DNA of 64,000 bases, from positions 59,190,001-59,254,000 of the forward strand of contig NC_064834.1 in assembly GCF_024166365.1 (NCBI RefSeq). The letters run 5' to 3'. The DNA is from Elephas maximus indicus (lineage: Eukaryota; Chordata; Mammalia; Proboscidea; Elephantidae). Below are positions 21,306-33,255 of the stretch, one piece after another. The position numbers and the translations under genes are program-made. A model generated the notes under the pieces. It was not told the origin of the DNA, did no database searches, and worked only from the letters and a program-made list of their open reading frames with translations. Every line of letters starts with the position of its first letter. Position 1 is the first letter of the stretch.

Positions 21306-21726
21306 TCCTAACCTAAAAATGGCCCTACCCTTGCTCCCTTTCGGACACTTCCCTTTTCTCCCTCAAGGATAAACCAGTATCCTGACTTCTATCAGCATAG
21401 ATTAGCTTCATCTGGTTATATAATTTATATAAATAAAATCATACAGTATGAAATATTTTGTACCTGGCTTCTTTCACTTACCATAAAGTTTGTGAGATTT
21501 ATCCATACTGTAGAACGTAATTTTGAGGGGTTCGCCCATGTATCTTTAAAAAATAAGAAAATAAAGTACTTTTATCATAAAGTTAAATTTATTCAAAATA
21601 AATGATTATCCTTTCATTTGAGATTATGTCTTTCCTTTTTTTTTGTGATAAAATGGCCTTTTTTTTGAAACCCATTGTTAATAGCTAAAAGTTTAGTTTT
21701 GATGTCCTATTTATTTATTTTTACCT

Positions 21727-21923
21727 GATTGTGTTAACCTGGAAACCCTGGTGGCATAGTGGTTAAGTGCTATGGCTTCTAGCCAAAGGGTCGGTAGTTC
21801 GAATCCACCAGGTGCTCCTTGGAAACTCTATGGGGCAGTTCTACTCTGTGCTATAGGGTTGCTGTGAGTCGAAATCAACTCGACGGCCCCGGGTTTTGGT
21901 TTTTTTTTGATTTGGTGTTAACT
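21727..21923 (+). mobile_element. AfroSINE, short form, with pol III boxes and TSD
   Basis: Clear forward copy, body 21741-21908. The A box is in 'tggcatagtggttaag' (about 21751), the B box in 'ggtagttcgaatcc' (about 21791); the tail has 'gtgagtcgaaatcaactcgac' and a T-rich end. It goes from 'gtgctccttggaaactc' directly, without the middle block. TSD gattgtgttaacct / gatttggtgttaact with one indel. Confidence 0.95.
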
Positions 21924-23034
21924 TAGCAGATTCATTCCCAAATTTCATTATTCTGAAATATTTGCTTGGCCTTGAAATCCCAATCTTAGGGTCCACAGGT
22001 CCTAAGGTTGTTGGCCCTGTGTTTTACAGGTCAGATCAAGGTTCTGAGCTTTGTTTCTAGCCACCTTTGATGGTGTACTCCTGTGGGCAGATGCTCAGTG
22101 GGACCCGCAAAAGTCACAGTTACCAGCTACTGATGTTTCTTGAGAGGGATAGGAGGAGAGGGCTTTTTTGTGCTTATAACCCAGACACATTAATAGTAAA
22201 TAACAGTACCAATTCTCCTGAGTATCAGGCCAGATAAGGTCTTATCAGAAGTCCTTAAGAATTGCCAGAAAAGTCTGGACTAGGAGGGATGTGTGACCCA
22301 TTTGCAGGGAAGAATAAGAGAACAGAGAGATCAAGCATGAGATTGCGTCCTCAGAGACAGTACCACATGGAAACCTGGAAAGGGGAAGATTTACCATGGG
22401 GTTTTTTTTTTGGTGGTACTCAAGGAAAACCTCACCACAGAAGTAGACCTTAATAAAATGTTGAGTTCCTAGCAGGTACTCAAAAAAAAAAAAAGATTTA
22501 TTTAATTCTTTGGAAAATAGGATAAAGTAAATCATTCTAGTCAGGGGTGAGATTGCTTTATTGCAAACAATAACCTTTGTATTTGATTCTGAGTCTGTCC
22601 ACAATAGTACCCGTGCAGCATCAGATGTGTGTCTGTATAGAGAATCTTTAAGGAAAAGTCACATACATGCTCACACATGGGGGGAAAAAAAAGGAATTCC
22701 AATACACTCAGTTCTTGAGGAATAATCATCCGGTGAGGTAATGGGATCTGTGATGAAATCTTCCATAAAGATCTATTCAAGAAGAGGAGCTTCCTGCTCT
22801 GGCAGAATTCAGAATTACCTTCCCCAGGAGAGCTCAATTACATAATTCAGCCTCTTTCCCTTGAAGAAAGCCATTATGGGCCAATTCTCCTTTTAAACAA
22901 AATCAATTTGAGGCTCTGTTTTGCATTACCAGCTGTGAAAGAATGCAACACCTAAGTATTGCACATAGAGGGTTTTCCACCCACAACTGAAATAAGATTC
23001 ATTATAAATACGTGTTCTCTGAAACTTATATGTT
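21924..23034. other. No recognised feature
   Basis: Apparently unique over 1.1 kb. Opposed frames at 22245-22837 have no recognisable domain. 22855-22955 is smooth, unique-looking DNA that might be conserved noncoding, which cannot be tested here. Confidence 0.4.
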
Positions 23035-23260
23035 ATATATCATGCATATGCATATGTATTTTTACAATGTATATACGTATGTATATGCATATACATATGT
23101 GGGTATATGTGTATGTACATATGTGGGTATATGTGTACATACATATGTGGGTATATGTGTACGTACATATGTGGGTACATATATGTGAATACAAGTGTCT
23201 GTGTGTGTGTCTGTGCGTGTGTGTCTGTGTCTGTATGTGTGTGTTTGTGTCTGTACGTGT
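23035..23260 (+). repeat. TA/TG-rich minisatellite and (TG)n tract
   Basis: About four tandem units of roughly 26 bp built on 'acatatgtgggtatatgtg' (23092-23190), then an impure (TG)n run with interspersed tctg. Long frames here on both strands are products of the repeat. Confidence 0.9.
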
Positions 23261-23463
23261 GAAGCCCTGGTACTGTAAATGGTTACACCCTCTGTTGCTA
23301 AGCAAAAGGTTGTGGTTCTAACCCACCCATTCACTCTGTGAGAGAAAGACCTGGTGATCTGCTTCTATTAAGATTACAGCCAAGAAAACTCTATGGGACA
23401 GTTCTACTCTGTCACATGAGGTCACTGTCAGTCCAAATTGACGTGATAGCACCCAACAACAAC
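23261..23463 (+). mobile_element. AfroSINE, long form
   Basis: Starts 'gaagccctggtactg', has the middle block ('gagagaaagacctggtgatctg') and ends 'gatagcacccaacaacaac'. It sits directly against the TG tract. Confidence 0.92.
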
Positions 23464-24924
23464 ACTGTATAATGTAAAAATGCAAAACAAAAGCTATATG
23501 TATACTTTTTGTTTTACATATCTTTTCTAGAAGGAAATTTTTGTTTCTAGCTGGTTGGCATTTAACACTTCCCCAGTTCTGTTGCTATAGCATCATGTCC
23601 TGTTTAAATTATCTTAAGATGTGAGCTTTTGCCACGAGGTAAGTCACAGCCACCTCTGCCACCTCCCTTTGGTGTGAGTAAAGGAAGCCATATTGCTTCT
23701 CTTCCTTGTAGAAGCCAAGCGTGGGAAACCCAGACTTGGTCAATTGGATGCTCTCTTCCAGGATTTTGATAATCTTAATCAAATGGAGCTATGAGTATGG
23801 GAATGTCTGAAGGTCAGATATGTGTAAAGCAGACTGTCCTTTTGGGAGGACTTATCTGTGGTTTCTGCTGTCTTCCTCCCTGGAGCTAAAGATAGCTTTG
23901 CATTTAACCTCTACCACTTTTAAAGTTGGTTGATTAATTAGATATGGTTTCTGTGGCTTGCAAACAAGAATCTTCAGTGGTACAGTTTCTGAGGCATATC
24001 GCATATCACCACATACGAACCCAAATAGATTTTAGTTTAAAGAAGGCACAGAACATGTTTGCTTTTATAGCCCCCTTTCCATCAATGGGATAAAACAGGT
24101 GTTTGACAAAACAATTAATTGACATTGCCTCATTTTGCCTGGAGGCGACGAAAGATATCAGATGTTCTCACAGCTCAAAAGTTCAAGCTAAGCATGCAGC
24201 TCCCCCAGGAGACGGCAAACAAGCATCTAAAAATCTCCTAGAGTGGGCTTAATTTCAAATAATATTTCTTTATTTTATTTTTGTTGTTGTTGAAGTGCAA
24301 GAATAAAAACAACTGTGCAGTGTTTCTGCTTCAGGATATAATATTCCCAGTGCCTTCATTTTAATTTTTACAGTCACTGAGAGAATTCCATTTTAATTAA
24401 GGAACATTGTCTTTACATGGCAAAGAGAACATTTCTTCTAATTAGCATCCACTTTAGCTTATGTACACATATCCTCTAATTCCAGACTTCACAGGGCAGA
24501 AGTGGGGCCAGGGAAAAGGGGAGGTGATGTGGGAGGTGATGTGGACCTCTCTTTCTCTTTATATCATGGCGCATTTCATTCACTAATGCCCAAGACTGGG
24601 AATTTAATCCCTTCCCTGTCATTGACACTTGACACAGCCTGAAGCTCTGTTTCTTGACCCACAACAAAGCCTAACTGGATTTTGAGTTTGATCACATGTT
24701 CATTACAAATGCAATTTCCTTAATAGAACCACCAATTCTTCTGCCCCACCCCTTCACAGGCCCTCCCTACCTCCAAGCACACATCCAACTCCTCTTGGGG
24801 GTCTTTCTGAATATGAACATGATCTACACCTGAGTATGGCTTCAACCGGAGGAAGGCAGATCTGCAGATAAGGGCACGGTCTGTGAAGTCCGACAGTCTG
24901 AGGAAAACATTAGCTCTCCTGCTC
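23464..24924. other. Long unique stretch, possibly conserved noncoding
   Basis: No repeat or coding signature over 1.4 kb. 24060-24480 carries several TAAT-type homeodomain-like words (caattaattg at about 24112, ttttaattaagg at about 24391, ctaattagc at about 24439). Confidence 0.4.
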
Positions 24925-25100
24925 CTTCTCACAGCCTTCATGAGTCACTTAATTTCTTTAAACTTCAGTTTCCACATAGGTAAAATAGAGTTTTTAATAG
25001 CACCCACATCATAGGTTTGTTATGAATATCAAATAAAATGATAAATGTGCAGCCTTAGAAGGCCTAATATTTAATGATCAATAAATATTCACTTTTATTC
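24925..25100 (+). mobile_element. MIR
   Basis: 'gagtcacttaatttctttaaac', 'cagtttccacataggtaaaata' and 'ataggtttgttatgaatat' match MIR order. Confidence 0.75.
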
Positions 25101-25664
25101 TACTTCAATACATGAAATTTCTAGAGACCTTAATGTTAGTCTTTACAGTGATACCAGTGGGCTCCAATGGCCCTAATGTCAACAGTACCATCCTTTTCTT
25201 TGTTATATGAAAGTAATGGAGATGACCCACCTTCCATACCAACTTCTTTTTGAACAAGTTTTGCAGGGACAGCGATGGGCTGTACTGATTCATCCATGCC
25301 CTCCTTCACCTGGTTGCCACCAAATCCAATGCTACAGAGGGGTATGTCGTGACTCCCATGTGAAGAGAAGGAAAGATCACAACATGCCCACTGGGATATG
25401 CAGTGACAGAACAACTCAGAGACAGGATACTGGTTTTAAAGAGTAGGATGAGTAAGATAGTGGTCACCTCAGGGAAGTCCATCAAAAAGAAAAGTGCCCC
25501 ACCAAGTAGTAGGAACATGACTCATGTCATTTGGGAGTGAGAAAAATCTAGGTATTCTGGCAGATGGTTAACATCAAGGTATTGAGTTTATCTTGGCCCA
25601 GAGATGCAATTTAAGGATTGTAAAGAAACAAAGGAAGAATAGAAACTAACTGCTATTATGCACA
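25101..25664. other. No recognised feature
   Basis: Overlapping short frames at 25105-25518 occur on both strands, but none shows a domain. Confidence 0.4.
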
Positions 25665-26035
25665 GGTACTCACTGTATCTTTTTGCTTTTAGTTTATAAT
25701 CATACTTTACAAGGCAGCATTATTAACCACCTCTATGCCTTTTAAGCAGCCCTTGACTTAAAGGTTGGTGGTTCAAACTCACCCAGAGGCACCTCAGACA
25801 AAAGGTAAGAGACTTGAACACTGTATGGAGTGCAGTTCTACTCTGCACACATGGGTTGGAATAGACTCAATGGCCTTTTTTTTTTTTTTTAATATATCAA
25901 GAAAGGAATAAATAGAGGCTGAGAAGCTAGAGAACTTAGTCAAGGTCATGCAGCTGGTACATGGTGCATGGTGGAGTTAGAATTTGAATCTAGGTCTTTG
26001 TATCTCACTCTATCCTACAAGGTCAGCACCTCTCC
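25665..26035 (+). mobile_element. MIR split by an AfroSINE
   Basis: MIR left part 25665-25734 and right part 25891-26035 ('gtcaaggtcatgcagctgg', 'gttagaatttgaatctaggtc') surround an AfroSINE, so the SINE is younger. Confidence 0.7.
25735..25890 (+). mobile_element. AfroSINE, diverged
   Basis: Head 'ttaagcagcccttgacttaaagg', middle 'cagacaaaaggtaagagactt', tail 'gtgcagttctactctgcacac', then a T-rich end. More diverged than other copies. Confidence 0.75.
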
Positions 26036-27296
26036 CCTCCCAGGGAACCACCAGGGCTCTGGGCAGGAAGCTAAAATTCGATCTTAGACAGATAATTCAG
26101 TAGGCATGTTTCCAAGCCTGATAAATAAGACCAAAGACCTCTTCTGTCATGTGGGCGCAAGGGAGCAACAGGATCCCTTTGGCAGAAACAGGATTCAGAA
26201 TCAGGTCAGCATTTAGTTAGAGCATGCTGATACCCCTTGATTGAGAAATTTCCTCTTCAGGGTTCTCTCCCTGGAAGGGACAATCAGAATCTGTGTAAGC
26301 ACCACCATTTTCAAAGAGTTTGGGTACACCCACTTTTGCAGTGGCCCTCAGACTCAACAGAATATGCTTTGGAAAATTTTTATTTTTTGAAAGAGAGTAT
26401 CATTTTTTGCCACAGGTGAAAGTTATTTAGAGACAAGTGTAGGACTCAGCCTGGAAGATGGTGCACAGCTCCCAATAAAAGTATCAATGCCCAATATTAA
26501 CCCCATTTCCCCAAGTCTATGCAAGTCTATAAAAAAGAGAACTGAATAAAATATTAACTTGCCTCTGGGGAGTGTACCATCCCTAAAGACACATTAAAAA
26601 AAAAAAAAAAAAAAAAAGCATACAATGACTAGCTTTAATTGTAGTTATTTGAAGTCTTCCTGAACTGTTCCTGGCTGTCCCTAAACCATTTATGGGCATT
26701 TTAATTAAACATTATCCTAATTCAGCATAAGGGAACTCTGGGGGCTGTATTTTATCTATTCAAACTGCTGCTGTGAAAGCCCTGTCCCTGCAGTCTTTGT
26801 TCCTGTGATTATTAGTCAACCTGGAGTTCCCTCATGAGTCTCCCAAACTGTTCTTTCCCTGATCATGGAGGGAATAAAAGAGGATGGCACTGGCCTGCTT
26901 TGAGGGAGGGGGCAGTCTGCATAAATTCTCCAGGTGTTCCTGCTCTCTATGAGTCTGGAATTCTGATGCCATATTGCACCAAACAGACCACCTTCATTTC
27001 CGCTTTAAAGAGCAGGGCTTCAGCTAAACACACAGATCACCACTACCCTGAAGAGTCTTGATGAAATTTTCTACTCCCAGCATTATTTTCACATGTTAAC
27101 ATCTTTGAAATCAGGATGCATCTTAGAATGGATGGAATGTAACCACTATTGTCAGCCAGATGGCAGTTATAGTGCTGTGGTGTGAAAACCTTCTACAGAC
27201 AGCTTCTGCTAAGATCAAGAAGGCACCATCCTAGATTCAATGAAATGTGAGTGTATATATCTAACATGTATTGACCACTTACCCTGGGCTTGTGTT
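26036..27296. other. No recognised feature
   Basis: Unique-looking over 1.2 kb, with an A-run at about 26595-26618. 26620-26830 is smooth AT-rich DNA with ttttaattaaac, possibly conserved noncoding. Frame 26834-27061 has no domain. Confidence 0.4.
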
Positions 27297-27792
27297 ATCA
27301 GTTATCTATTGCCACATTAATTCTGTGCAATCAACCACCATAAGATCTCTGTGTGATACAAGCAACATTTATTTTTTCTCATGAGTAAGCTTCGCAATTC
27401 TGCTGATCTGGGCCAGGCTCAGAGGAGCTCACAATGTGTTTACAGTCAGTTGAAGGTTGTATAAATGCGTCTTCTGATCTTGGTTTGACTAGCTCATGTT
27501 TGGAGATTGGCTAGCTCTAGGCTGGTTGTCTGGGACACCTAGGTTCTCCTACCTGTGGCCTTCTGCCCTCAGGCAAGTTAGCCGAAACTTGTTCTCATGG
27601 TGTTGGCAGAGCTCCAAAAGAGAAGTGGGCATATACAAGTGGTTTTTTAAGCTTCTGCTTGTATAACACTTGTTAACATCCTGTTTGCCAAAACAATTCA
27701 TATATCTAAGCCTGGAGACAGAATGGGAGGGTAAAGGGCTCAGAGTCAAGGAGACCATGAATTGGGGCCATCAATGGAATCATTTACCATAG
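27297..27792 (+). mobile_element. Ancient interspersed repeat, family not named (copy 2)
   Basis: Begins 'tatcagttatctattgcc' then 'caatcaaccaccataag', and ends 'ggaatcatttaccata'. Same kind of element as 13028-13400. Confidence 0.55.
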
Positions 27793-27799
27793 CTGGATA

Positions 27800-27960
27800 T
27801 CTTTCAAAGAGCCCTACAGCCACTTTCACAGTCAATCCTCACAAACACTATATGCGAAGGCACTATTACAAACTCTGTACAGTAAGGGAAACCAGCACTT
27901 TGAGAGGTTTGTAACATGCTCGCAGTCATTACTTATGTTTCGGGCTACTAAGTTTCACTG
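27800..27960 (+). mobile_element. MIR fragment
   Basis: 'gtcaatcctcacaaacactat', 'aagggaaaccagcactttgagagg'. Weak MIR match. Confidence 0.55.
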
Positions 27961-28020
27961 ACTTTTCCAGTTTTACTTTTAAGAAGGGGTACAATCTCAG
28001 TGTTTCTTACCAGGAGAAAA

Positions 28021-28043
28021 CAACAAACAAACAAACAAAAAAA
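28021..28043 (+). repeat. (CAAA)n microsatellite
   Basis: Short run of about five caaa units followed by A's. Confidence 0.8.
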
Positions 28044-28204
28044 CTGCCTTGGAATTCACATATAAACAGGAATATTGAGGAGTACTGAGGAAAGAGAGAG
28101 GTAGAGGTCAGAGAAGACAAACGGGTGATTCAAAATAGAACAGGCATCTCTCTTTCCTAGTTTCAGCCTCTAGGAGGGCACAGGGACCTGTCATATCCAT
28201 AACA

Positions 28205-28375
28205 TACTAGCAGCCAGTATTTACTTAATTTTACCCTGTACCAACTTCTTTATACATATGCACTCATTTCTTCTTCACAACAATACTATTAACCAGAAAT
28301 CACGATTACTGTACTTTATAAATGAAGAAATGGTAGGGCTGAGATTCAAGTCTGAACCTTTAAACCACTATGTCT
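28205..28375 (+). mobile_element. MIR
   Basis: 'cactcatttcttcttcacaac', 'ctttataaatgaagaaatgg' and 'gggctgagattcaagtctg' in MIR order. Confidence 0.7.
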
Positions 28376-29742
28376 TATATATGTTAGGAATTTCTTCAAC
28401 CATTTTAGCAGTGGACAAATATGCATTCAGTACATACTAGAGGCCCAACACTGTGCAGTAGATGGATTCAGGTACCCAAAAGCTGTTATTTTAATTTAGG
28501 AGATATGGAATAATCTAAATAATGATAAGGAAAGACTAGTTGAGAGTCCAAGAAAGAGTAAATAGTACAATGATTTAGAAGAAGGTACAATTGGGGAAAA
28601 ACTTTACGGAGATATGCAAAGGAAATTGAAATAGTCTGTAAAGCAATGAAAGGATTTAGAAAGACAGACAGGAAAAGGGAAATGCAGGGAGGTTGGGGCG
28701 GGTGGATGTACCTGCTTGCAAGACTGGCATTGGGGAAACAAAGACCAGTGGAAGCACCGTTTAGTAGAAAGAGCAGCCCATGGCTGAGCCAGGAAACCAA
28801 GAATGAATGTGATGTTGGCTGGGCCTATACTTGCCAATATCAGTTTTCAGATCTGTAAAGTGACTGTGTTGGGCTATATTCACATAAGGTCACTTCAAGG
28901 TCTTAAAAAAAAAAAGCCGTTGTTTAGAGACCAACTTATAATTAGAAGACAAAATGGAGCATTCTGGCTGGAAATGTTCTGCAACATGAGAGGGTTTTTG
29001 CAGCCTCCCCTTCTACAAGAATGTGATGAGAAGGCCTAAGCCTCAGTTGTCCCCACTGTGGGGCTTCTCGAGAATCATTGTCTACTTGATTTTCCAGCAG
29101 TCTCTCAGCATCTATGTAAAGCCAGAGGGAAAGGAGGGACTGTTATGCACCTGACCACAGGCGGTTTACATTCTAATAATAATACAAAAATATATAATAA
29201 TAATAAAAGAGGCTAATTGAAACCCATGGGGAAATTTTAGGTAGCAGAGTATTTGTAAAAAACCTTTAATTCACTGCCAACATGTAAAAATGGTGAGATC
29301 TCATATAATCCTAAAATTTCCAGCTTTATAAACAAAAGTCAAAGATTTTCAACTTTTCCTCTGTATTCTCTCGCCACATTATAACACTCAGCTGGAGAGT
29401 AGGCGATCACTGTTTAGTCCACCAACTTCGAACCCTGCCAACCTAACTCATAAAACTTAGCTGCCTGACATCTGTGGAACCATGGTCTATGAGGCTTTAC
29501 AGATTATGAATATTATTTATTAACAGTTATACCTTAAACCATCACCATAATGAACAACCATAGTAGAGTCTTTACAATTCCCAAGCACACTTTCCTCCCC
29601 AAGCCTGCCTCTCAAATCTATCCATCCTCCAAAAAGCCATAAGTGCTACATCTGTTGCTTAAAAGATGTATCAAAGTGACTCATATGGGATCTTCATATA
29701 ATTTCCCAGTACATTTTGTCAAAGAGCTGGAAACATACTAAT
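28376..29742. other. No recognised feature
   Basis: Unique-looking over 1.3 kb. Paired opposite-strand frames at 28486-28858 share the same bases and show no domain. Confidence 0.4.
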
Positions 29743-29928
29743 AGTTGAAGGACCCAAACCAAATGCACTACCGTCGAGTCGATTCCTACTCATGGCGACC
29801 TTATAAGACAGAGTAGAAGAGCCCCATAGAGTTTCCAAGGAGCACCTAGGTGGATTTGAACTGCCGATCTCTTGGTTAGCAGCTACAGCACTTAACCACT
29901 ACTCCACCAGGGTTTCCAGTTGAAGGAC
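29743..29928 (-). mobile_element. AfroSINE, short form, with 11-bp TSD
   Basis: Body 29754-29917; 'ctaccgtcgagtcgattcc' tail and 'ggttagcagctacagcac' head. TSD agttgaaggac at 29743-29753 and 29918-29928. Confidence 0.95.
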
Positions 29929-30361
29929 ATGAAGGCTGAAATCCTGCTCATGGCTGGTGATTGCAATCTTGATTTCATTTAAATCATCTGTCAGAATTTC
30001 CCACTCGGAATCCAGGACAGTCGGTTATAATTGCAGGGCAGCCAGTACTATATTAGTGGTAGGCTTATGCTAATTGCTGGTCTTGTACAACAAACTAACA
30101 AAATGACAAAATAGCATCTGCTCACCTGGATTTATTCTGCAACTTTAGCTTAATGACCATTTACTTCAAACAAATATTATATATTTTTATTGTTTATTTA
30201 GAAGTAAGAGAGAGAACTCCAAAATTATATGAGGCACTTGGTATAGGTAGGAGATCTTGGCCCGGGCCTGGGAATAGACCTCATTTTAAAATAGTTTTTT
30301 CTTCCGTGCTGAATCTTTAATCATCCTTAAAAATATACCCTGAAGGAAATATTTTTCCCTA
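29929..30361. other. No recognised feature
   Basis: Apparently unique sequence ahead of an LTR. Confidence 0.4.
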
Positions 30362-30810
30362 TGATCAAGCGGATGCAGGAAATCACAGCCTGTTCCCAGA
30401 AGGTCTTGATGCACAGATCTTCGAAAAATCTCCTTTACGGTGGACCCCCCAGAAAAGACAGGCTTGAGAAAGCAGTTGTAATAGCATGTTCCCAGGCCGG
30501 CATGTCCTGTGGTTCCCCCACCGTAAGTCGCCAATCACCGAAGCCCACCTATATGTTACCCCCATCACTAACCATTCCCCACCTTTACAAAGCCCGCCTC
30601 TACCTTCCCTGATTGCCTGAGAGTCAACCAGACTGTCGTAGCCCCATTCTTTGTCTAAACTCTATAAAAATGTTGGTGTGATTATTGTGCCTTGGACTTC
30701 CTGGTTTCGTTTTCACGGGCCACGTGGTTGCCCGTTCCGACTGTGCTGAACCTTTAATAAACCTCTTTATTTTACTTTTAAATAGAATATGCGTTCTCTC
30801 CACTACAAAA
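30362..30810 (+). mobile_element. Solo retroviral LTR, probably class I
   Basis: Long terminal repeat-like sequence. It starts near 'tgatcaagcggatgcag', has a TATA box (ctctataaaaatg, about 30658-30670), and an AATAAA in 'tttaataaacctc' (about 30757) followed by a short U5-like part. No internal gene sequence follows, so it looks like a solo LTR. Ends are uncertain by tens of bases and no TSD was found. Class I is a guess from layout and GC content. Confidence 0.65.
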
Positions 30811-31536
30811 GTGAGGAAGAGCATTTCTTTCATGCCTCATTTTTGTTCCTGAATTGTCCCTCTGATATTTGCAGTTTATAATTTTATTGTGATCTTCAAT
30901 CTTCATGGGACCATTGCACCTAGTCTATTTCTCTCAGACTTAAATGCCAACTGACAGCAAGGTACAGGCAAAAAGCTTCAGTCAAGCAGGGGACCTGAAC
31001 GTTTTTGTTTCTCATGCATGACCAATTAAATAAATTTCCTCTGTAGGCTGCCCTGGGAAAAGACAGGCTTACAGCCTGGTGAACAAACAATGGAGTTGCC
31101 ATCACACTTGAGTTACTGTTTGTTTAAACTTCAAATCGGCTGCAATTCAGGACTTCCATATTCTGAGAGGATGAGATGGGAGAGACTTCAGGGTATCATA
31201 GCAGACACAATTGCTTATGTCCCAAAGGTGAGGTCTCCAGATTCCTGAAGGGGGTACCAAATAAATAATAAATTGAAACTCTTTCTATATGTTCAAGACA
31301 GAGCTGTTCTTAAATCTAATCTTATGGAGAAAATTAAAGATGTGAACAAAGCTATAGCAAAAGTGATCACTATAGATCAATATTTTGACTGTTAGTGTGA
31401 AACATCATTTTAAGCTTCCCTGATTTACTTACAAATATAACCTGAGAAGTAGCAATGTGTTGTTTCCACTCTGCCATTCTGAATCATTGATTCTTGGAGA
31501 AACAGGAGAAAAAAAAAAAATGATCCACCTGCCCAC
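30811..31536. other. No recognised feature
   Basis: Apparently unique sequence. Confidence 0.4.
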
Positions 31537-31612
31537 CTACCCGTCCATCCGTCTGCCCATCCGTCTGTCCGTCCGTCCGTCCGTCCGTCCGTCCGTCCGT
31601 CCATCCATCTAC
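31537..31612 (+). repeat. (TCCG)n / (TCCA)n microsatellite
   Basis: Imperfect tetranucleotide run with about eight pure tccg units (near 31569-31600) bordered by tcca units. It is CpG-rich, unusual for a mammalian microsatellite. Confidence 0.92.
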
Positions 31613-32267
31613 TTATCTATGCTAAGTTGTCTTGAGCCACTTATCTTGAATAAATGTACCCTATTAGCACAATCTACTTTGTTGTTATTTATTGCAATGT
31701 GTTTGACATCCTAGAGAACAAATACAGCTTTGTTTCCTTTATTTCCTGGGCCTCCAGCCACAGAAACTAACAGATATCATGGTCAACTCCACTCTGGTGG
31801 GTAGCCAAAGGATGTTTTTGTTTGTTCACTTTTCAAAGCCATTCAAATTAAAGATACATTTAAGAATCAGAGTACTTAAATACATCCATATGACAGACTA
31901 TCTTGCAGCCATTAAAATGGATGGAATACATCTGCATGGGCTGATATGGAAAAATGACAGATATACTCTCAAGAGGAACAAAAAAAGTTGCATAATATAG
32001 ATTGTGATGGTAGAAAGAGAAGCTGAGGCCCTATTGTCAGATTCCTCTGAGCACATAGGAAATTTCACAAAGGTCACTGACCAATATAAAGCACCAGAAA
32101 TAAACAAGAAGACAGGGTGGAGACATGGTAATCATAAAACCGAAAAACTCCCTCTGTGACAAGGCATATGTTAACTATGAATGCATTTAAAGTTTATTTT
32201 GTGTGAAGAAGATAACTTTACCAAAAGAAATCTAATCTTTTGGTTTTTTCCTGAAAAGATAATCCCA

Positions 32268-32450
32268 AACCAGGGCTTCTAACTAAGATGCCCAGGTGAT
32301 TCTTATGAAAATAAAATTTGAGATTTATACATGAGGATCACCTTGTTAAACTATAGACTCTGATTCACTATACCTGGGGTGGAAATGCAAGTTCTTAGCA
32401 GGGGGATGAACCCGAACAAACCAGCTCAAACCCCTGCCCTAAACCTTTGA
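32268..32450. mobile_element. MER20/MER5-like hAT MITE remnant
   Basis: 'caccttgttaaactatagactc', 'tgattcactatacctggggtgg', 'aaatgcaagttctt' follow the MER20-type order; compare 61590-61725. Confidence 0.6.
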
Positions 32451-32491
32451 AGTCTCCTGAGTAATTAAGATACCTTTATTGTACAAATGAA

Positions 32492-32744
32492 TGAGGGCTG
32501 GCCAGGACAAAGAGACCACCCTGATGCCAGCTGATCTCAGAAGGCTGGGCATGATTTCCGTTAATGTTAAGAATAGCCAGTGGTTAATTTTCTACTCTAT
32601 TTCCTCCTTAAAAACTCATTGTAACTGCCCCACGTTGGGCCCTCCTGTTTTTTTCTGAAACAGTGAGGTCTCCCTGTATGCATACAGGTTAACTACTCCA
32701 ATAAACCCTGTGTACTTTAATTTTTCTGTGCTTTATCTTTAACA
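32492..32744 (+). mobile_element. Short LTR, copy 1 (solo)
   Basis: About 253 bp, tg at the start and ca at the end. It has 'ccagctgatctcag', 'tgttaagaatagccagtgg', a 'ggtctccctgtatgcatac' region, and AATAAA at 32700. Related in order and sequence to 36270-36538. It sits inside an old L1, with L1 resuming directly after it, so it is a solo LTR. Confidence 0.7.
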
Positions 32745-32975
32745 ACTCTATGACAAAATTTCTGTGTTTGTGTGTTTGTGGAAATACTGTTTTAAAAATA
32801 CATACACAATTTTCCTGTATGTTCTGGAAAACACCAGAAGAAAACTGTAAGAATGCACACTAACTGTGGTCATTTGTTGGCGGCAACATACTGGGGAATG
32901 TCACATTAGGTTTTATAATTTATATTTCTTGCTTTTTATTGCATCAGTTATGAATTGCTTTTATAATCAGAAAAA

Positions 32976-33255
32976 AAGAGATATAAGAAAAATACTTTAC
33001 AAAACTGTTTTTACAAAGAAAAGAAAACAAGGTTTACAAATTAAGCCAGACAGATTGAAGAGATGCCAGAGTTTTCTCCTCCAGGTGGTATGGGAGGGTC
33101 TTCTTTCCGGAAAACTTTTGCCACAGGCTTTTTCCAGGAGGCTCCATCAACAGCAAATCTGCCAACCTCCTAGCCACCAGTCCTGGAAACCAACTCCTCA
33201 GGCAATCCAGGAGACCCGCGCTGTGGGCAAAGAGAGATGATTGAGAAGAAGCACA
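32976..33255. other. No recognised feature
   Basis: Unique-looking sequence. The 124-codon frame 32866-33240 starts in old L1 and has no domain. Confidence 0.4.

Larger units (their letters stand above)
20860..21545. mobile_element. Ancient L1 3' region split by two AfroSINEs
   Basis: 20860-20985 ('aattgaagcataacatacaa', 'tgtgtataacaacatcacctgg') and 21306-21545 ('catagattagcttcatctgg', 'atataaataaaatcatacag', 'ctggcttctttcacttacc') are the two halves of an old L1 sequence common in mammals. Two AfroSINEs lie between them. Confidence 0.7.
31845..32975 (+). mobile_element. Ancient L1 (L1M-type) 3' region interrupted by an LTR and a MITE
   Basis: Left part 31845 to about 32185 ('tacatccatatgacagac', 'cagccattaaaatggatgg', 'gctgatatggaaaaatgac'). 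Right part about 32760-32975 ('aatgcacactaactgtggtc', 'ttgcttttataatcagaaaa'). Both are pieces of an old L1 3' end in the same orientation; between them lie a hAT-like MITE and an LTR. Confidence 0.75.

Noticed and set aside
22959-23334. Long frames on both strands (about 90-120 codons) with Tyr/His/Thr-rich runs
   Set aside because: Products of the TG/TA minisatellite, open on both strands because of the repeat.
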